Source: Cytobacillus firmus (GTDB lineage: Bacteria; Bacillota; Bacilli; Bacillales; Cytobacillaceae). From it: DNA of 64,000 nucleotides. Numbering within the stretch: position 1 is the first letter of the stretch; each line of letters opens with the position of its first letter. Under the pieces are notes generated by a model that was given only the letters and a program-made list of their open reading frames with translations, searched no databases and had not been told where the DNA came from. The stretch covers positions 644,001 to 708,000 of the forward strand of contig NZ_CP098323.1 of NCBI RefSeq assembly GCF_023657595.1, given 5' to 3'. Position numbers and translations under genes: made by a program. This document shows positions 1 through 8,382 of this stretch, piece after piece.

Positions 1-209
1 ATGAAATTTTTAATCTCTTTAATAGGCATTCCGGTGGCTTTCAGGCATTCAATCACTTTTAGAGCGCTAAGATCGGATTCTTTAAATAAACGGTTCCCGC
101 TGGGGGTCCGTTCTACAAAGGGCATCAGACCTTCCTTATCGTAGTAGCGCAGGGTATATACTGTCAGATTCAATTCCTTTGCCACTTCGCTGATCGTGTA
201 TGTCTTCAT
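1..209 (-). CDS. MerR-family transcriptional regulator (C-terminus outside window)
   Basis: Reading leftward from the ATG at 209-207, the translation begins MKTYTISEVAKELNL and continues with an LRYYDKEGLMPFVER segment. This is the winged-helix DNA-binding start typical of MerR regulators (helix-turn-helix at about residues 1-25, then the TLRYY signature). An AGGAG ribosome site lies at about 217-221. The gene runs off the left edge after about 69 residues, so the effector-binding part is unseen. It is divergent from a zinc alcohol dehydrogenase, and the space between them has two copies of the same palindrome, one within a promoter with the 19-bp spacer typical of MerR activation. Control of the dehydrogenase, and autoregulation, are therefore likely by inference. 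AdhR-type aldehyde sensors have this arrangement, but orthology is not shown. Confidence 0.88.
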   Translation of the reverse strand, partial: MKTYTISEVAKELNLTVYTLRYYDKEGLMPFVERTPSGNRLFKESDLSALKVIECLKATGMPIKEIKNF

Positions 210-235
210 TATTTATCTCCTATTATCAAAGATAT

Positions 236-262
236 AGACCTAGAGTTAACTATAAGGTATGA
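236..262. promoter_or_regulatory. Palindromic operator copy near the MerR gene
   Basis: GACCTAGAGTTAACTATAAG occurs here and again at 337-356. The core AGTTAACT is a perfect palindrome. This copy lies just upstream of the leftward MerR gene, where it could mediate autoregulation. The sequence match between the two copies is direct; the function is inferred. Confidence 0.6.
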
Positions 263-333
263 CGTGAGATTATCATGGTATTTTATAAATGTCAAAGACA
301 TTTTATCGGGAATAAAAAAATTATATTAACCAC

Positions 334-364
334 TTGACCTAGAGTTAACTATAAGCCTTAACAT
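334..364 (+). promoter_or_regulatory. MerR-type promoter of the alcohol dehydrogenase gene
   Basis: A TTGACC -35 box (334-339) and a TAACAT -10 box (359-364) are separated by 19 bp. The AGTTAACT palindrome is centred in the spacer. A long 19-bp spacer with a central dyad is the hallmark of promoters activated by MerR-family proteins through DNA distortion, which fits the divergent MerR gene. Confidence 0.75.
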
Positions 365-451
365 GGTGGTGAAAAGAGATAAATGATGGGAACTTAATTG
401 AGTTCTATTAAAATCTATCATTCTCTTAAAATATTTCAGGAGGGTTTATTC

Positions 452-1492
452 ATGATAACTGCTAAAGCGCGGGCCGTTGACGGTCCGGACAAGCCGTTTA
501 GAGCGGCTGAGATTAAAAGGCGCAATCTGGATTTGCATGATGTTCTGATTGAAATTAAATATGCTGGCATATGCCATTCTGACATCCATACTGCACACGG
601 GGAGTGGGGTCCTGTGAACTATCCGCTTGTACCCGGGCATGAGATTGCAGGAATTGTTGCAGAAGTAGGAGCTGAGGTTACAAAGTACAAAGCAGGAGAC
701 CGGGTAGGAGTCGGATGTATGGTTGACTCCTGCGGCGAATGTGAAAACTGCCGTAAAGGAGAAGAACAATACTGCCTTAAGGGAAATATCCAAACCTACG
801 CTGGTGTTGACAAATACGGCGAACCAACTCAAGGCGGGTATTCAACGCACATTGTAGTACAGGAAGAATTCGTACTCAGCATACCTGATAGCATTGGGCT
901 TGACGCTGCAGCACCGCTGCTTTGTGCGGGGATTACTACTTATTCGCCGCTAAATCATTGGGAAGCTGGCCCGGGCAGGAAAGTAGCGGTTGTCGGTATG
1001 GGCGGCCTTGGCCATATGGCTGTCAAAATTGCACATGCCATGGGTGCAGAAGTGACTGTCCTTTCGCAAACATTGAATAAAAAAGAAGACGGCCTGCAAT
1101 TTGGCGCAGACCATTACTTTGCCACAAACGACCCGGAAACGTTCAAAAAACTTGCCGGAACGTTTGATTTAATTATTAACACGGTAAGTGCGAAAATCGA
1201 CATAGATGCTTACTTCTCGCTGCTCACGCTTGATGGAACATTGGTTAACGTGGGTGCTCCAGCAGAGCCATTGTCAGTCAATGTGTTCTCACTCATCGGC
1301 CATCGCCGTTCCTTTGCGGGCTCTATGATTGGGGGCATACGTGAGACGCAGGAAATGCTGGATTTCTGTGCAAAACATAACATCTCTCCAAAGATAGAAG
1401 TCATTACAGCTGATCAAATAGATGAAGCTTATGAACGAGTTTTAGCTTCAGATGTGAAGTATCGATTTGTGATTGATATCAGCACTATGTAA
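452..1492 (+). CDS. Zinc-dependent alcohol dehydrogenase (cinnamyl-alcohol dehydrogenase/AdhA type)
   Basis: A 346-residue medium-chain dehydrogenase, probably converting an aldehyde and an alcohol with NAD(P)H in the cytoplasm. The ATG at 452 is chosen because AGGAGGG sits about 7 nt upstream; the frame is open from a TTG at 398 without a good ribosome site. Visible motifs are GICHSD (catalytic zinc Cys), GHEIAG (zinc ligands), a Cys cluster [15 protein letters not shown] for the structural zinc, and the Rossmann motif GMGGLGHMA. These match the YahK/AdhA branch. The divergent MerR regulator and 19-bp-spacer promoter suggest induction by reactive aldehydes or a related stress (inference). 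A hairpin with a T run follows the gene. Confidence 0.92.
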   Translation: MITAKARAVDGPDKPFRAAEIKRRNLDLHDVLIEIKYAGICHSDIHTAHGEWGPVNYPLVPGHEIAGIVAEVGAEVTKYKAGDRVGVGCMVDSCGECENCRKGEEQYCLKGNIQTYAGVDKYGEPTQGGYSTHIVVQEEFVLSIPDSIGLDAAAPLLCAGITTYSPLNHWEAGPGRKVAVVGMGGLGHMAVKIAHAMGAEVTVLSQTLNKKEDGLQFGADHYFATNDPETFKKLAGTFDLIINTVSAKIDIDAYFSLLTLDGTLVNVGAPAEPLSVNVFSLIGHRRSFAGSMIGGIRETQEMLDFCAKHNISPKIEVITADQIDEAYERVLASDVKYRFVIDISTM

Positions 1493-1501
1493 ATAGTTCA
1501 A

Positions 1502-1541
1502 AAATGTCCTGAAAGCCTGGCTTTTGGGACATTCTATTTTT
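1502..1541 (+). terminator. Rho-independent terminator after the dehydrogenase
   Basis: The outer arms AATGTCC and GGGACATT enclose an inner AAAGCC/GGCTTT pairing, and a short T run follows. Confidence 0.8.
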
Positions 1542-1584
1542 AATTGGGTTTGGTTAGGGTCATACAAAGATAGGTGGTTAAAAA

Positions 1585-2166
1585 ATGAACATGGAAGACT
1601 TTATAGATTTTTGCCGAAAGGGAAATCCCATTTCAGGTGAGGACAAGGAATTGCATGGGCTTTTGACTCAATGCAGTTATGAAGCTCAAAGGATCACTAT
1701 GGAATTGAATAATTCGTATCATTCAAAAGAGGAAATAGCTGAGATTTTCAGAGAACTGACAGGCAGCAAAGTTGATTCTTCATTTATGTGTTTTCCGCCA
1801 TTTTATACCGACTTCGGCAAGAATATCTCGATTGGCAAAAACGTTTTTTTAAACACTGGGTGTTCCTTCCAGGACAGGGGCGGGATTCGTATTGGAGACG
1901 GCACCATGATCGGTATGAATGTCACGATTGCTACACTGAATCATGGGTTATCCTTAGAAACAAGAAACACAACATATCCCTCCCCAGTTATCATTGGCAA
2001 AAACGTCTGGATTGGTTCAAACGCAACCCTCCTGCCTGGTGTGACGATTGGTGAAAACTCTGTGGTTGCGGCAGGAGCCGTTGTCACTAAAGATGTTCCT
2101 GAAAATACTGTTGCTGCGGGAGTACCTGCGAAAATTGTGAAGAGGATTAATGATGGTTTAGAGTGA
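1585..2166 (+). CDS. Sugar O-acetyltransferase, maltose/galactoside acetyltransferase type
   Basis: A 193-residue left-handed beta-helix acetyltransferase. The N-terminal helical cap precedes isoleucine-rich hexapeptide repeats (IGKNVFLN, IRIGDGTMIG, IIGKNVWIG, VTIGENSVVAAGAVV). The NHG motif at about residue 112 supplies the probable catalytic His that transfers acetyl from acetyl-CoA to a sugar hydroxyl. The C-terminal VAAGVPAKIVK is typical of the family, and the length is normal. A GGTGG ribosome site precedes the ATG. It stands alone between a terminator and the LysE gene, so its natural substrate is unknown. Confidence 0.9.
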   Translation: MNMEDFIDFCRKGNPISGEDKELHGLLTQCSYEAQRITMELNNSYHSKEEIAEIFRELTGSKVDSSFMCFPPFYTDFGKNISIGKNVFLNTGCSFQDRGGIRIGDGTMIGMNVTIATLNHGLSLETRNTTYPSPVIIGKNVWIGSNATLLPGVTIGENSVVAAGAVVTKDVPENTVAAGVPAKIVKRINDGLE

Positions 2167-2295
2167 TTTTAGTGTTATTAAAACTTTCTTCCATAGATAC
2201 AGCTTTTCTACTGCTGCCTCTGCAATAATATACTATCAGCCGCTTAATCCTAAGATGTATATTTATGTGAGAATACCCTGAAAGGAGTTTTCTTC

Positions 2296-2871
2296 ATGAA
2301 TATTACATCTTTTTTAGTATATTGTTTTATTGTTACGTTTACGCCAGGCCCGACGAATATCGTCATATTATCCACTGTCCATAATATTGGGACAAAAAAG
2401 GCGATGGAATATACGTATGGTGCTACGATTGCTTTTGGTCTGCTGCTTATGATTTCAGCTATGCTGAATACGATCCTTATGGAGGTCATACCAAAAATCT
2501 TAATCGTCATGCAGTTAATCGGCAGCTTTTATATTTTCTATCTCGCTTATAAAATTTTTAAGTCAGACACATCAAAGCCAGCTGCAATCCAAAATGGCAC
2601 CTTTATGTCAGGCTTCCTGATGCAGTTTTTAAATCCAAAGGTCGTTTTATTTACAATGACTGTTATTCCCAGCTTCATCATGCCGTATTATACGGAAGTG
2701 CCGGCTGTGACAATGAGTGTTCTCGCCATCACGATTATTGGATTTTTAGCATTTATTACATGGGTGCTGTTCGGTACCATTTTCAAGGCGTTTTTACAGA
2801 AGCATGATAAAATTGTGAATATAGTCATGGCCATATTTTTAGCTTATTCCGGCGTGATGATCTGGATGTAG
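2296..2871 (+). CDS. LysE/RhtB-family amino-acid exporter
   Basis: A 191-residue inner-membrane protein with about six hydrophobic helices. It has the family signature TPGPTNI near the N-terminus (residues about 15-21) and NPKVVLF in the middle. Such proteins export amino acids or derivatives by proton exchange. AAAGGAG lies just upstream of the ATG. The AraC-type regulator starts 24 nt after its stop, a frequent pairing that suggests the regulator responds to the exported compound (inference). Confidence 0.9.
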   Translation: MNITSFLVYCFIVTFTPGPTNIVILSTVHNIGTKKAMEYTYGATIAFGLLLMISAMLNTILMEVIPKILIVMQLIGSFYIFYLAYKIFKSDTSKPAAIQNGTFMSGFLMQFLNPKVVLFTMTVIPSFIMPYYTEVPAVTMSVLAITIIGFLAFITWVLFGTIFKAFLQKHDKIVNIVMAIFLAYSGVMIWM

Positions 2872-2895
2872 GCATGCTGTTAAGGGGTGAGTCCA

Positions 2896-3672
2896 ATGGA
2901 CAAATTTATCTATAAAAAATCGGCAGGGATTACTGCGTTGTCAGCAAGTATTTCTGAATTTGCTTATAAAAAGCATGCTCACGCTGAATATGCAATAGGT
3001 GTGACGCTGCGCGGCATTCAGCATTATACCCTGGATGGCGGTCTGCAATTATCCTATCCTAATGGCGTTATGCTTTTTAATCCGGAACAGGCACATGACG
3101 GAATGGCGCATGATGAGACCGGTCTTGACTATGTGATGTTATATATTGACCCTCAGCTGATTTCAGATGTCAGCGGGACAAAGGATATCGTCCGTTTTTC
3201 AAATCCCGTTGTGTATGATGATCTGCTTGAACAAAAAATATTGACTCTTTCTCATGCTATATTAAGCGAAAAAGATGAAGCACTATGCAGTGAATTGCTT
3301 TTATCTCTCACAGATCATCTCATTCAAACTAAACTTTCATCATATGATAAGAAAGATAATGCTCTAATTAGAAAGGCGAAGAATATGGTTCATGGGAGCT
3401 TGGAGAATGTACTTAAACTGGACGACATATGTAAAGAGCTGAATTTATCAAAATACCAGTTTATCAGATTATTTAAGGCTCATACCGGAATTTCACCATA
3501 TCAGTATTTTCTCAACTGCAAGATTGAACGCGCCAAGCAGGTAATCGAAAAGAATAAAGACATCTATGCAGCTGTTACTGAATGTGGTTTTGTTGATTTA
3601 ACTCACTTAAATAAGCACTTTAAAAGCGTATATGGGACGACAGCATTTGAATATATTTCACATTTAAATTGA
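2896..3672 (+). CDS. AraC-family transcriptional regulator
   Basis: A 258-residue protein with an N-terminal AraC cupin (ligand-binding) domain (about residues 10-140) and a C-terminal pair of helix-turn-helix motifs (about 160-255), ending in the signature GFVDLTHLNKHFKSVYGTTAFEY. The ATG at 2896 is preferred over the in-frame GTG at 2887 because that GTG overlaps the AAGGGGTGA ribosome site. It follows the LysE exporter closely and probably forms one unit with it. Confidence 0.9.
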   Translation: MDKFIYKKSAGITALSASISEFAYKKHAHAEYAIGVTLRGIQHYTLDGGLQLSYPNGVMLFNPEQAHDGMAHDETGLDYVMLYIDPQLISDVSGTKDIVRFSNPVVYDDLLEQKILTLSHAILSEKDEALCSELLLSLTDHLIQTKLSSYDKKDNALIRKAKNMVHGSLENVLKLDDICKELNLSKYQFIRLFKAHTGISPYQYFLNCKIERAKQVIEKNKDIYAAVTECGFVDLTHLNKHFKSVYGTTAFEYISHLN

Positions 3673-3695
3673 GGTTAAATTAAGGAGGTTGAGCT

Positions 3696-4661
3696 TTGGA
3701 TATTATTTTTTTTGAAAGAAAGTTTCCAAGTGCGAATATGATTCTGATCAAGGATGAACTTCCAATCCTTATTGATACTGGATTTGGCAGTGATGTCAAA
3801 GAAACTGAGCAATTAATAAAAGAAGCAGGCGTTTCACCAGAAGAACTGCACCTTATAGTCAACACGCACTACCATAGTGACCATGCGGGAGGCAATTTTC
3901 ATTTTCAAAAAAATTATGGTGTTAGGATTGCTGCTCATAAATGAGAAGCGGAATTAATTAACTCTTGTGATCCCGAAGCCTGCAGTGCAGAATGGCTGGA
4001 TCAGTCTGTAGAACCTTATCGTGTTGATACTAAACTTTCAGATAAAGATGAAATTCAGACAGGAAGCAGAACCTTTAAAGTCCTGCATACACCTGGACAT
4101 ACATTAGGGCATATTTCTTTGTATGAACCTGAAGAAGAGGTATTAATTTGCGGGGATCTTTTTCACCAAAATGATATCGGATGGTTGAATATCTTTCGTG
4201 AGGGTGTTTCATCAATCCAGCGATCGATGGAAAGTCTGGAACGGCTGTCGGAACTCCGGATCGGGCAGGCCTATTCAGGACATGGGCCTCAAATCGAGGA
4301 TCCTCTGGCTGCCATTGATACAGCAAAGAGACGGTTTGAAAAGTGGCTTAAGGCGCCAGAAAAAGTGTCATGGCATGCCTGCAAGCGGATTTTTTCATTC
4401 ACCTTAATCATGAAAGATGGATTGGCTAAAGAAGAGATCAGCGACTACCTGCTAAAGTGCGGATGGTTCCAGGATTTTGCACGCTATTCTTTCCAGCTGC
4501 AGCCTGAAGAATTTATTCCAGTCCTGCTCGATGAAATGATTCGTTCCGGAGCAGCAAGCTGGCACAATAATCATTTGGTCGCCAACACCCCATACCAGGC
4601 ACCGCAAAAGGAATGGGTGAATAAGGATATAAAGCCAAAATATTGGGAATTTGATACATAA
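3696..4661 (+). pseudogene. MBL-fold metallo-hydrolase interrupted by one in-frame TGA
   Basis: The frame is continuous over 322 codons apart from a single TGA at 3942-3944. Before it lies the metallo-beta-lactamase core with the metal motif THYHSDHAGG; after it come HTPGHTLGHIS and CGDLFHQNDIG, the later metal ligands, and a C-terminal winged-helix-like region ending PKYWEFDT. Reading frame and homology continue across the stop, so it looks like a Trp (TGG) to TGA change within HK-x-EAELI rather than a gene end. It could be a recent nonsense mutation, a sequencing error or a read-through site. The start is a TTG at 3696 with TAAGGAGG upstream, 24 nt after the AraC gene. Confidence 0.8.
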
Positions 4662-4765
4662 ACAGCAATTAAAAACTGGGCTAATAAGATGAATACCGTT
4701 GATAATTATTGTAATATTCAGTCGTTAATTGATATATTGTTTTAAGCCTTCGGAGGGAGATTAAT

Positions 4766-5146
4766 ATGCTTTTAAAAGTAGGGAACATGATTACATTTGA
4801 ACGGACTTTTACAAAAAGGGATGTTGAATTATTTACAGAAATATCAGGTGATGAAGGAATTCACCATATAACCCCGGATGAACAAGGGAGGCTTGTAGTC
4901 CAAGGATTATTAACGGCCACACTGCCAACCAAAGTGGGCGGAGACGCAAACGTGTTGGCCCGTACGATGAATTTTGAGTTTTTGAGACCTGTCTTTACAG
5001 GAGATACAATCATATGTGAAGTAACGATCGATAAATATGAAGAGCAAGATCATAATAGAATGGCCATTGCTGCCTCTTTCCTTTGTACGAACCAGAATAA
5101 GAAACAAGTACTAAGAGGGAATTTTGCGGGTGTGATATTATCTTAA
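4766..5146 (+). CDS. MaoC-like hotdog-fold dehydratase
   Basis: A 126-residue single hotdog domain. The segment FTKRDVELFTEISGDEGIHH matches the hydratase motif of MaoC/(R)-specific enoyl-CoA hydratases, in which Asp and His act on a thioester. The later part (NFEFLRPVFTGDTIICEVTI) is also characteristic. A typical PhaJ has NPxH where this has GIHH, so the substrate is open. A CGGAGGGA ribosome site precedes the ATG and a GCTGCC/GGCAGC terminator follows. It appears monocistronic. Confidence 0.82.
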   Translation: MLLKVGNMITFERTFTKRDVELFTEISGDEGIHHITPDEQGRLVVQGLLTATLPTKVGGDANVLARTMNFEFLRPVFTGDTIICEVTIDKYEEQDHNRMAIAASFLCTNQNKKQVLRGNFAGVILS

Positions 5147-5165
5147 ATGGTGCATATATTGAGCA

Positions 5166-5193
5166 GCTGCCGAGTAAGGCAGCTTTTTCTTTT
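5166..5193 (+). terminator. Rho-independent terminator after the MaoC gene
   Basis: GCTGCC-GAGTAA-GGCAGC followed by a T-rich run. The stem is the same as the hairpin core of the family A repeats further right. Confidence 0.85.
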
Positions 5194-5274
5194 TGTGCTA
5201 AACAATATTAATATTGCAAAATATGGAACTTCTGAAAATGGAATTCGTAATAGTATGAAAGAAGGAGGGATTAC

Positions 5275-6162
5275 ATGGTCTGGTTACTCCTGTTAGCAGT
5301 GGTTATCTGGTTTAGTTTCTTTTTGCGCAAGAAACTCTCATTTAAATTTGGTTTATCTCCCAAATCTTTAGACATAAAACCGATTAAAGGGTTAAAAAAG
5401 CTAAGTGATCACCTGGAGAAGTCTCTTAGTAAAAGTTATATGGGAAACGTAGAAGAGAGGGTAATGAAAGAAATTAAGCTAAAAGAAAATGAGTACAGCT
5501 GGCGTCTGCTGGATTTAAAACGCTACTTTATTTTGACTTCTCTTTTAAAGGAGTCCCCTATGTTCAGTGAAAAAGTCGATGATCTGTGGCATCATATGCT
5601 CATGTTTACCCGTGAGTATGATGATTTTTCAAAAGAATATTTAGGAAGCACTCTTCATCATAGTCCCAATCTAAAGAAGTCACCTGAACCCGATGTACGC
5701 GGATTTTTTGATTGGGTGTATGGTGAGCTCTTTTTCATAAGAAAGGAAAATATCAAACTTTATAAGGGATTTTACAGATTCCCTGTACCTCCAAATATAA
5801 TTGATGATTTTAAGTGTTTGCCGGAAAATGAACTAATTGAGCTCTATTTTAAGCGTGATAGCCAATATATGGCTACTGTGCTCTCGCTTATTTCTGCTAT
5901 GAAAAAAACTGCAAAGAAAGTAAAAAACTATGAAAAAAGCGTCATACAAGAAATGATGAGAAAAAGGAAAAATCAGCAAAACTATAACGCAATGCTGGTT
6001 CCTTTTTTATCTGTATCGTATTTTCATTATGATGATTTTGCCAGTTACATGAAAATCAGCTGCAAGATCTCATCAAGCTGTACAAGCTGCGGGTCGGGCA
6101 GCTCCTGCAGTTCCTGCTCATCCTGCAGCTCCTGCTCAAGCTGCGGCGGGGGAGGAGATTAA
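5275..6162 (+). CDS. Membrane-anchored glycine-rich-domain-like (DUF1399-like) protein with Cys-rich tail
   Basis: A 295-residue protein of unknown function. One N-terminal transmembrane helix (about residues 2-16) is followed by a basic stretch and a soluble region. At about residues 95-130 the pattern VDDLWHHMLMFTREYDDF then LHHSP resembles the WH..M...Y...C motif of glycine-rich-domain (DUF1399) proteins; this family assignment is tentative. The last 34 residues are almost only Ser, Cys and Gly, with repeated SCSSC units and a GGGGD end: nine to ten Cys that could bind metal or form disulfides. A GGAGGG ribosome site precedes the ATG. Confidence 0.75.
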   Translation: MVWLLLLAVVIWFSFFLRKKLSFKFGLSPKSLDIKPIKGLKKLSDHLEKSLSKSYMGNVEERVMKEIKLKENEYSWRLLDLKRYFILTSLLKESPMFSEKVDDLWHHMLMFTREYDDFSKEYLGSTLHHSPNLKKSPEPDVRGFFDWVYGELFFIRKENIKLYKGFYRFPVPPNIIDDFKCLPENELIELYFKRDSQYMATVLSLISAMKKTAKKVKNYEKSVIQEMMRKRKNQQNYNAMLVPFLSVSYFHYDDFASYMKISCKISSSCTSCGSGSSCSSCSSCSSCSSCGGGGD

Positions 6163-6167
6163 TAAGG

Positions 6168-6201
6168 GCTGTCCCGCACAATTATGCGGGACAGCTTTTT
6201 T
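6168..6201 (+). terminator. Strong rho-independent terminator
   Basis: GCTGTCCCGCA pairs with TGCGGGACAGC, followed by six T. An almost identical hairpin occurs at 17096-17128. Confidence 0.92.
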
Positions 6202-6224
6202 GTTTTGGAATTTACTTAAGTTCT

Positions 6225-6299
6225 AAAGGGGCCAATACATATAAAGCAGTAGAAAATTTCAACCATATTGTGGACGGAAAATGGATCAGTTACTGGTAA
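6225..6299 (+). pseudogene. Possible 25-codon remnant of a gene end
   Basis: A frame ending in TAA at 6297 reads ...ENFNHIVDGKWISYW. The protein-like tail (DGKW..YW) resembles the C-terminus of small NTF2/SnoaL-like proteins, but there is no start or ribosome site. It is perhaps the last piece of a deleted gene. Confidence 0.25.
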
Positions 6300-6335
6300 A
6301 TTAATGCTAAGAAAATGAAGGACAGGGGTTAAAAA

Positions 6336-6791
6336 ATGATTAATGGACTGTATGAAGCACATTTACCAGTAAGTAATATCAATAATTCGATTGAGTTTTA
6401 CAGGGGCTTGGGGCTGGCTTTAGCAATAAAATACGAAAAAACGGCATTTTTTTGGATCGTTAAGAACGAAAGCTGGCTGGGATTATGGGAATGTGACCAA
6501 GCAAAAATGAACTATCATCCTTCCATCAGACATATTGCATTTAGAGTAGATTTAGAAGATCTGAAGAATGCAAAAGAGTGGCTTGAAATGCGAGGCATTG
6601 AAATGCGTGAAGAATTCGGCTTTAAACCTCTTGAACCCATTGTACTGCCAGACCAGACGCATGCTATGGTCTATTTTCATGACCCAGATGGAAATTCATT
6701 AGAATTTATCTGTAAATTATCATCTGAGCCTGAAGATAAACCTAAGATGTATCTAAGCGAATGGGAAAAGTATTTGGAGAATAAAAATTAA
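6336..6791 (+). CDS. VOC-family (glyoxalase/bleomycin-resistance fold) protein
   Basis: A 151-residue vicinal-oxygen-chelate protein. It opens with the beta strand LYEAHLPVSNINNSIEFYRGLGL and closes with HDPDGNSLEFIC, which carries the metal-ligand Glu. His at HLPV and RHIAF are further candidate ligands. The family includes dioxygenases, isomerases and antibiotic-binding proteins, so the substrate cannot be told. The ATG has a GACAGGGG ribosome site. Confidence 0.88.
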   Translation: MINGLYEAHLPVSNINNSIEFYRGLGLALAIKYEKTAFFWIVKNESWLGLWECDQAKMNYHPSIRHIAFRVDLEDLKNAKEWLEMRGIEMREEFGFKPLEPIVLPDQTHAMVYFHDPDGNSLEFICKLSSEPEDKPKMYLSEWEKYLENKN

Positions 6792-6890
6792 ATTTTTTCT
6801 TTGTTAGACGAAATGGGCAGGGTAGAGGAACAAGGGTTATAATGAAAGAAAAAGCTTTATTGAAAACTTGTACAAAAAAGGGTGCGTCTC

Positions 6891-8279
6891 ATGCCGATTA
6901 ATTCTTTTGAAAACTATCCTATGACCTGGAAGCCATCCCTTGATAAAAAAGAAAAGCCCATTTATCAAGCGCTGGCAGGGCAATTGGAAAAGGATATTTT
7001 AAACGGAGTGTTATTGCCCGGAACCAGGCTTCCTCCACAGCGGGAACTGGCCGATTATTTAGATTTAAATGTGAGCACCATTTCAAAAGCATTTAAAGTG
7101 TGTGAGTTAAAGGGGTTATTAAGTGCAACGGTTGGAAGCGGCACATTTGTGTCCTATGATGCTCTATCGAATGCGTATTTACTTGAAGATACGAAGCCGA
7201 AGCACTTAATTGAAATGGGAGCAACCCTTCCGGATAATGCTTCTTTCGAGCCGCTGATTCTCCAGCTGAAAAGTATGCTGCAAGAGACCGATTATGAAAA
7301 ATGGTTTGGCTATGGCCGGGGAGGCGAAAGCCATTGGCAAAAGAATGCAGCGGTAAAGCTTATCCGCAGAGGCGGGTTAGAAACAACTGCTGATCACATT
7401 TTATTTGCGAATGGCGGTCAAAATGCTATTGCTGCTGCACTGGCAAGTCTATGTAAGCCCGGAGAGCGCATTGGAGTTGACCAGCATACATACCCTGGCT
7501 TAAAAACGGCCGCAGCGATGCTTAGTGTGCAGCTGGTGCCAATAAAAACAGACAACTATGAAATGAGTCCGGCGTCTTTTGAATATGCGTGTAAAAATGA
7601 AAATATTAAAGGTATTTACTTGATTCCGGATTATCATAATCCGACAGCTTCCTTTATGTCGGTTGGGAATCGAAAAATGATCGCAGCCATTGCCAAAAAG
7701 TATAATCAGTTCATTATCGAAGATGCATCATACCATCTTCTAAGCAAAGAGCCGCTGCCGGCAGTCGCATCCTTTGCACCAGAACAGGTCATCTATATTG
7801 CAAGCTTATCTAAATCATTTGCACCGGGCTTGCGGCTGGCCTATACAGCAGTGCCGAGTCAATTCAAGGAATCAATTTCAAGGGCGCTTTATAATTTAAA
7901 TGTTTCCGTTTCTCCATTACTGGCAGAACTTGCAGCACGTACAATTGTATCGAATCAATTTGAAGCCTTAATTGAGGGACATCAGGAGCAGACGATCCTC
8001 AGAAATCAACTCGTTAACCGATATTTGGCAGAATTTACGTGTCTAGGCGCTGAAACAGGCATTTTTCGCTGGCTGCTATTGCCAGGAAAGATTACAGGTG
8101 CTGAATTTGAAACGCTGGCTAAGCAGCATGGAGTACAGGTGTTTGCAGCTGAACGTTTTGTAGTTGGAAATAGTTGTCCGGAGAGGGCTGTAAGAGTTTC
8201 TGTTTGTGCACCGGAAACGCTTGAAGAGCTTGAGAGAGGTTTGATCATCCTTAAACGCCTGTTAAACAATCATATCTAA
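6891..8279 (+). CDS. MocR/PdxR-type regulator (GntR helix-turn-helix plus aminotransferase domain)
   Basis: A 462-residue two-domain protein. Residues about 20-95 form a GntR winged helix (ILNGVLLPGTRLPPQRELA, then LNVSTISKAFK). From about residue 120 there is a class I aminotransferase fold with the PLP-binding Lys in SLSKSFAPGLRL. Family members are transcription regulators sensing PLP or amino compounds. The ATG at 6891 is used rather than the GTG at 6882, which lies in the AAGGGTG ribosome site. The MFS transporter and a second aminotransferase follow on the same strand, so it probably governs their uptake or degradation pathway (inference). Confidence 0.9.
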   Translation: MPINSFENYPMTWKPSLDKKEKPIYQALAGQLEKDILNGVLLPGTRLPPQRELADYLDLNVSTISKAFKVCELKGLLSATVGSGTFVSYDALSNAYLLEDTKPKHLIEMGATLPDNASFEPLILQLKSMLQETDYEKWFGYGRGGESHWQKNAAVKLIRRGGLETTADHILFANGGQNAIAAALASLCKPGERIGVDQHTYPGLKTAAAMLSVQLVPIKTDNYEMSPASFEYACKNENIKGIYLIPDYHNPTASFMSVGNRKMIAAIAKKYNQFIIEDASYHLLSKEPLPAVASFAPEQVIYIASLSKSFAPGLRLAYTAVPSQFKESISRALYNLNVSVSPLLAELAARTIVSNQFEALIEGHQEQTILRNQLVNRYLAEFTCLGAETGIFRWLLLPGKITGAEFETLAKQHGVQVFAAERFVVGNSCPERAVRVSVCAPETLEELERGLIILKRLLNNHI

Positions 8280-8288
8280 TATTGTTCG

Positions 8289-8321
8289 CCATACAATTAT
8301 AATATTGTATGGTTTTTTTTT
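8289..8321 (+). terminator. Rho-independent terminator after the MocR gene
   Basis: CCATACAAT pairs with ATTGTATGG across a 6-nt loop, followed by nine T. Confidence 0.9.
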
Positions 8322-8382
8322 GCGTGTTAAGATGATTGAAATCTAGTTGGAATATTATGAAAATAAAAAGGGAGGTGAGTTT

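Noticed and set aside
446-832. Long antisense frame inside the alcohol dehydrogenase gene
   Set aside because: A shadow of the well-supported sense gene with no motif or ribosome site; the same holds for other antisense frames within adh, helD, the MFS genes and the PyrD-like gene.
3942-3944. Selenocysteine codon in the MBL hydrolase
   Set aside because: No hairpin of SECIS type starts 10-20 bases after this TGA, and the context fits a lost Trp codon.
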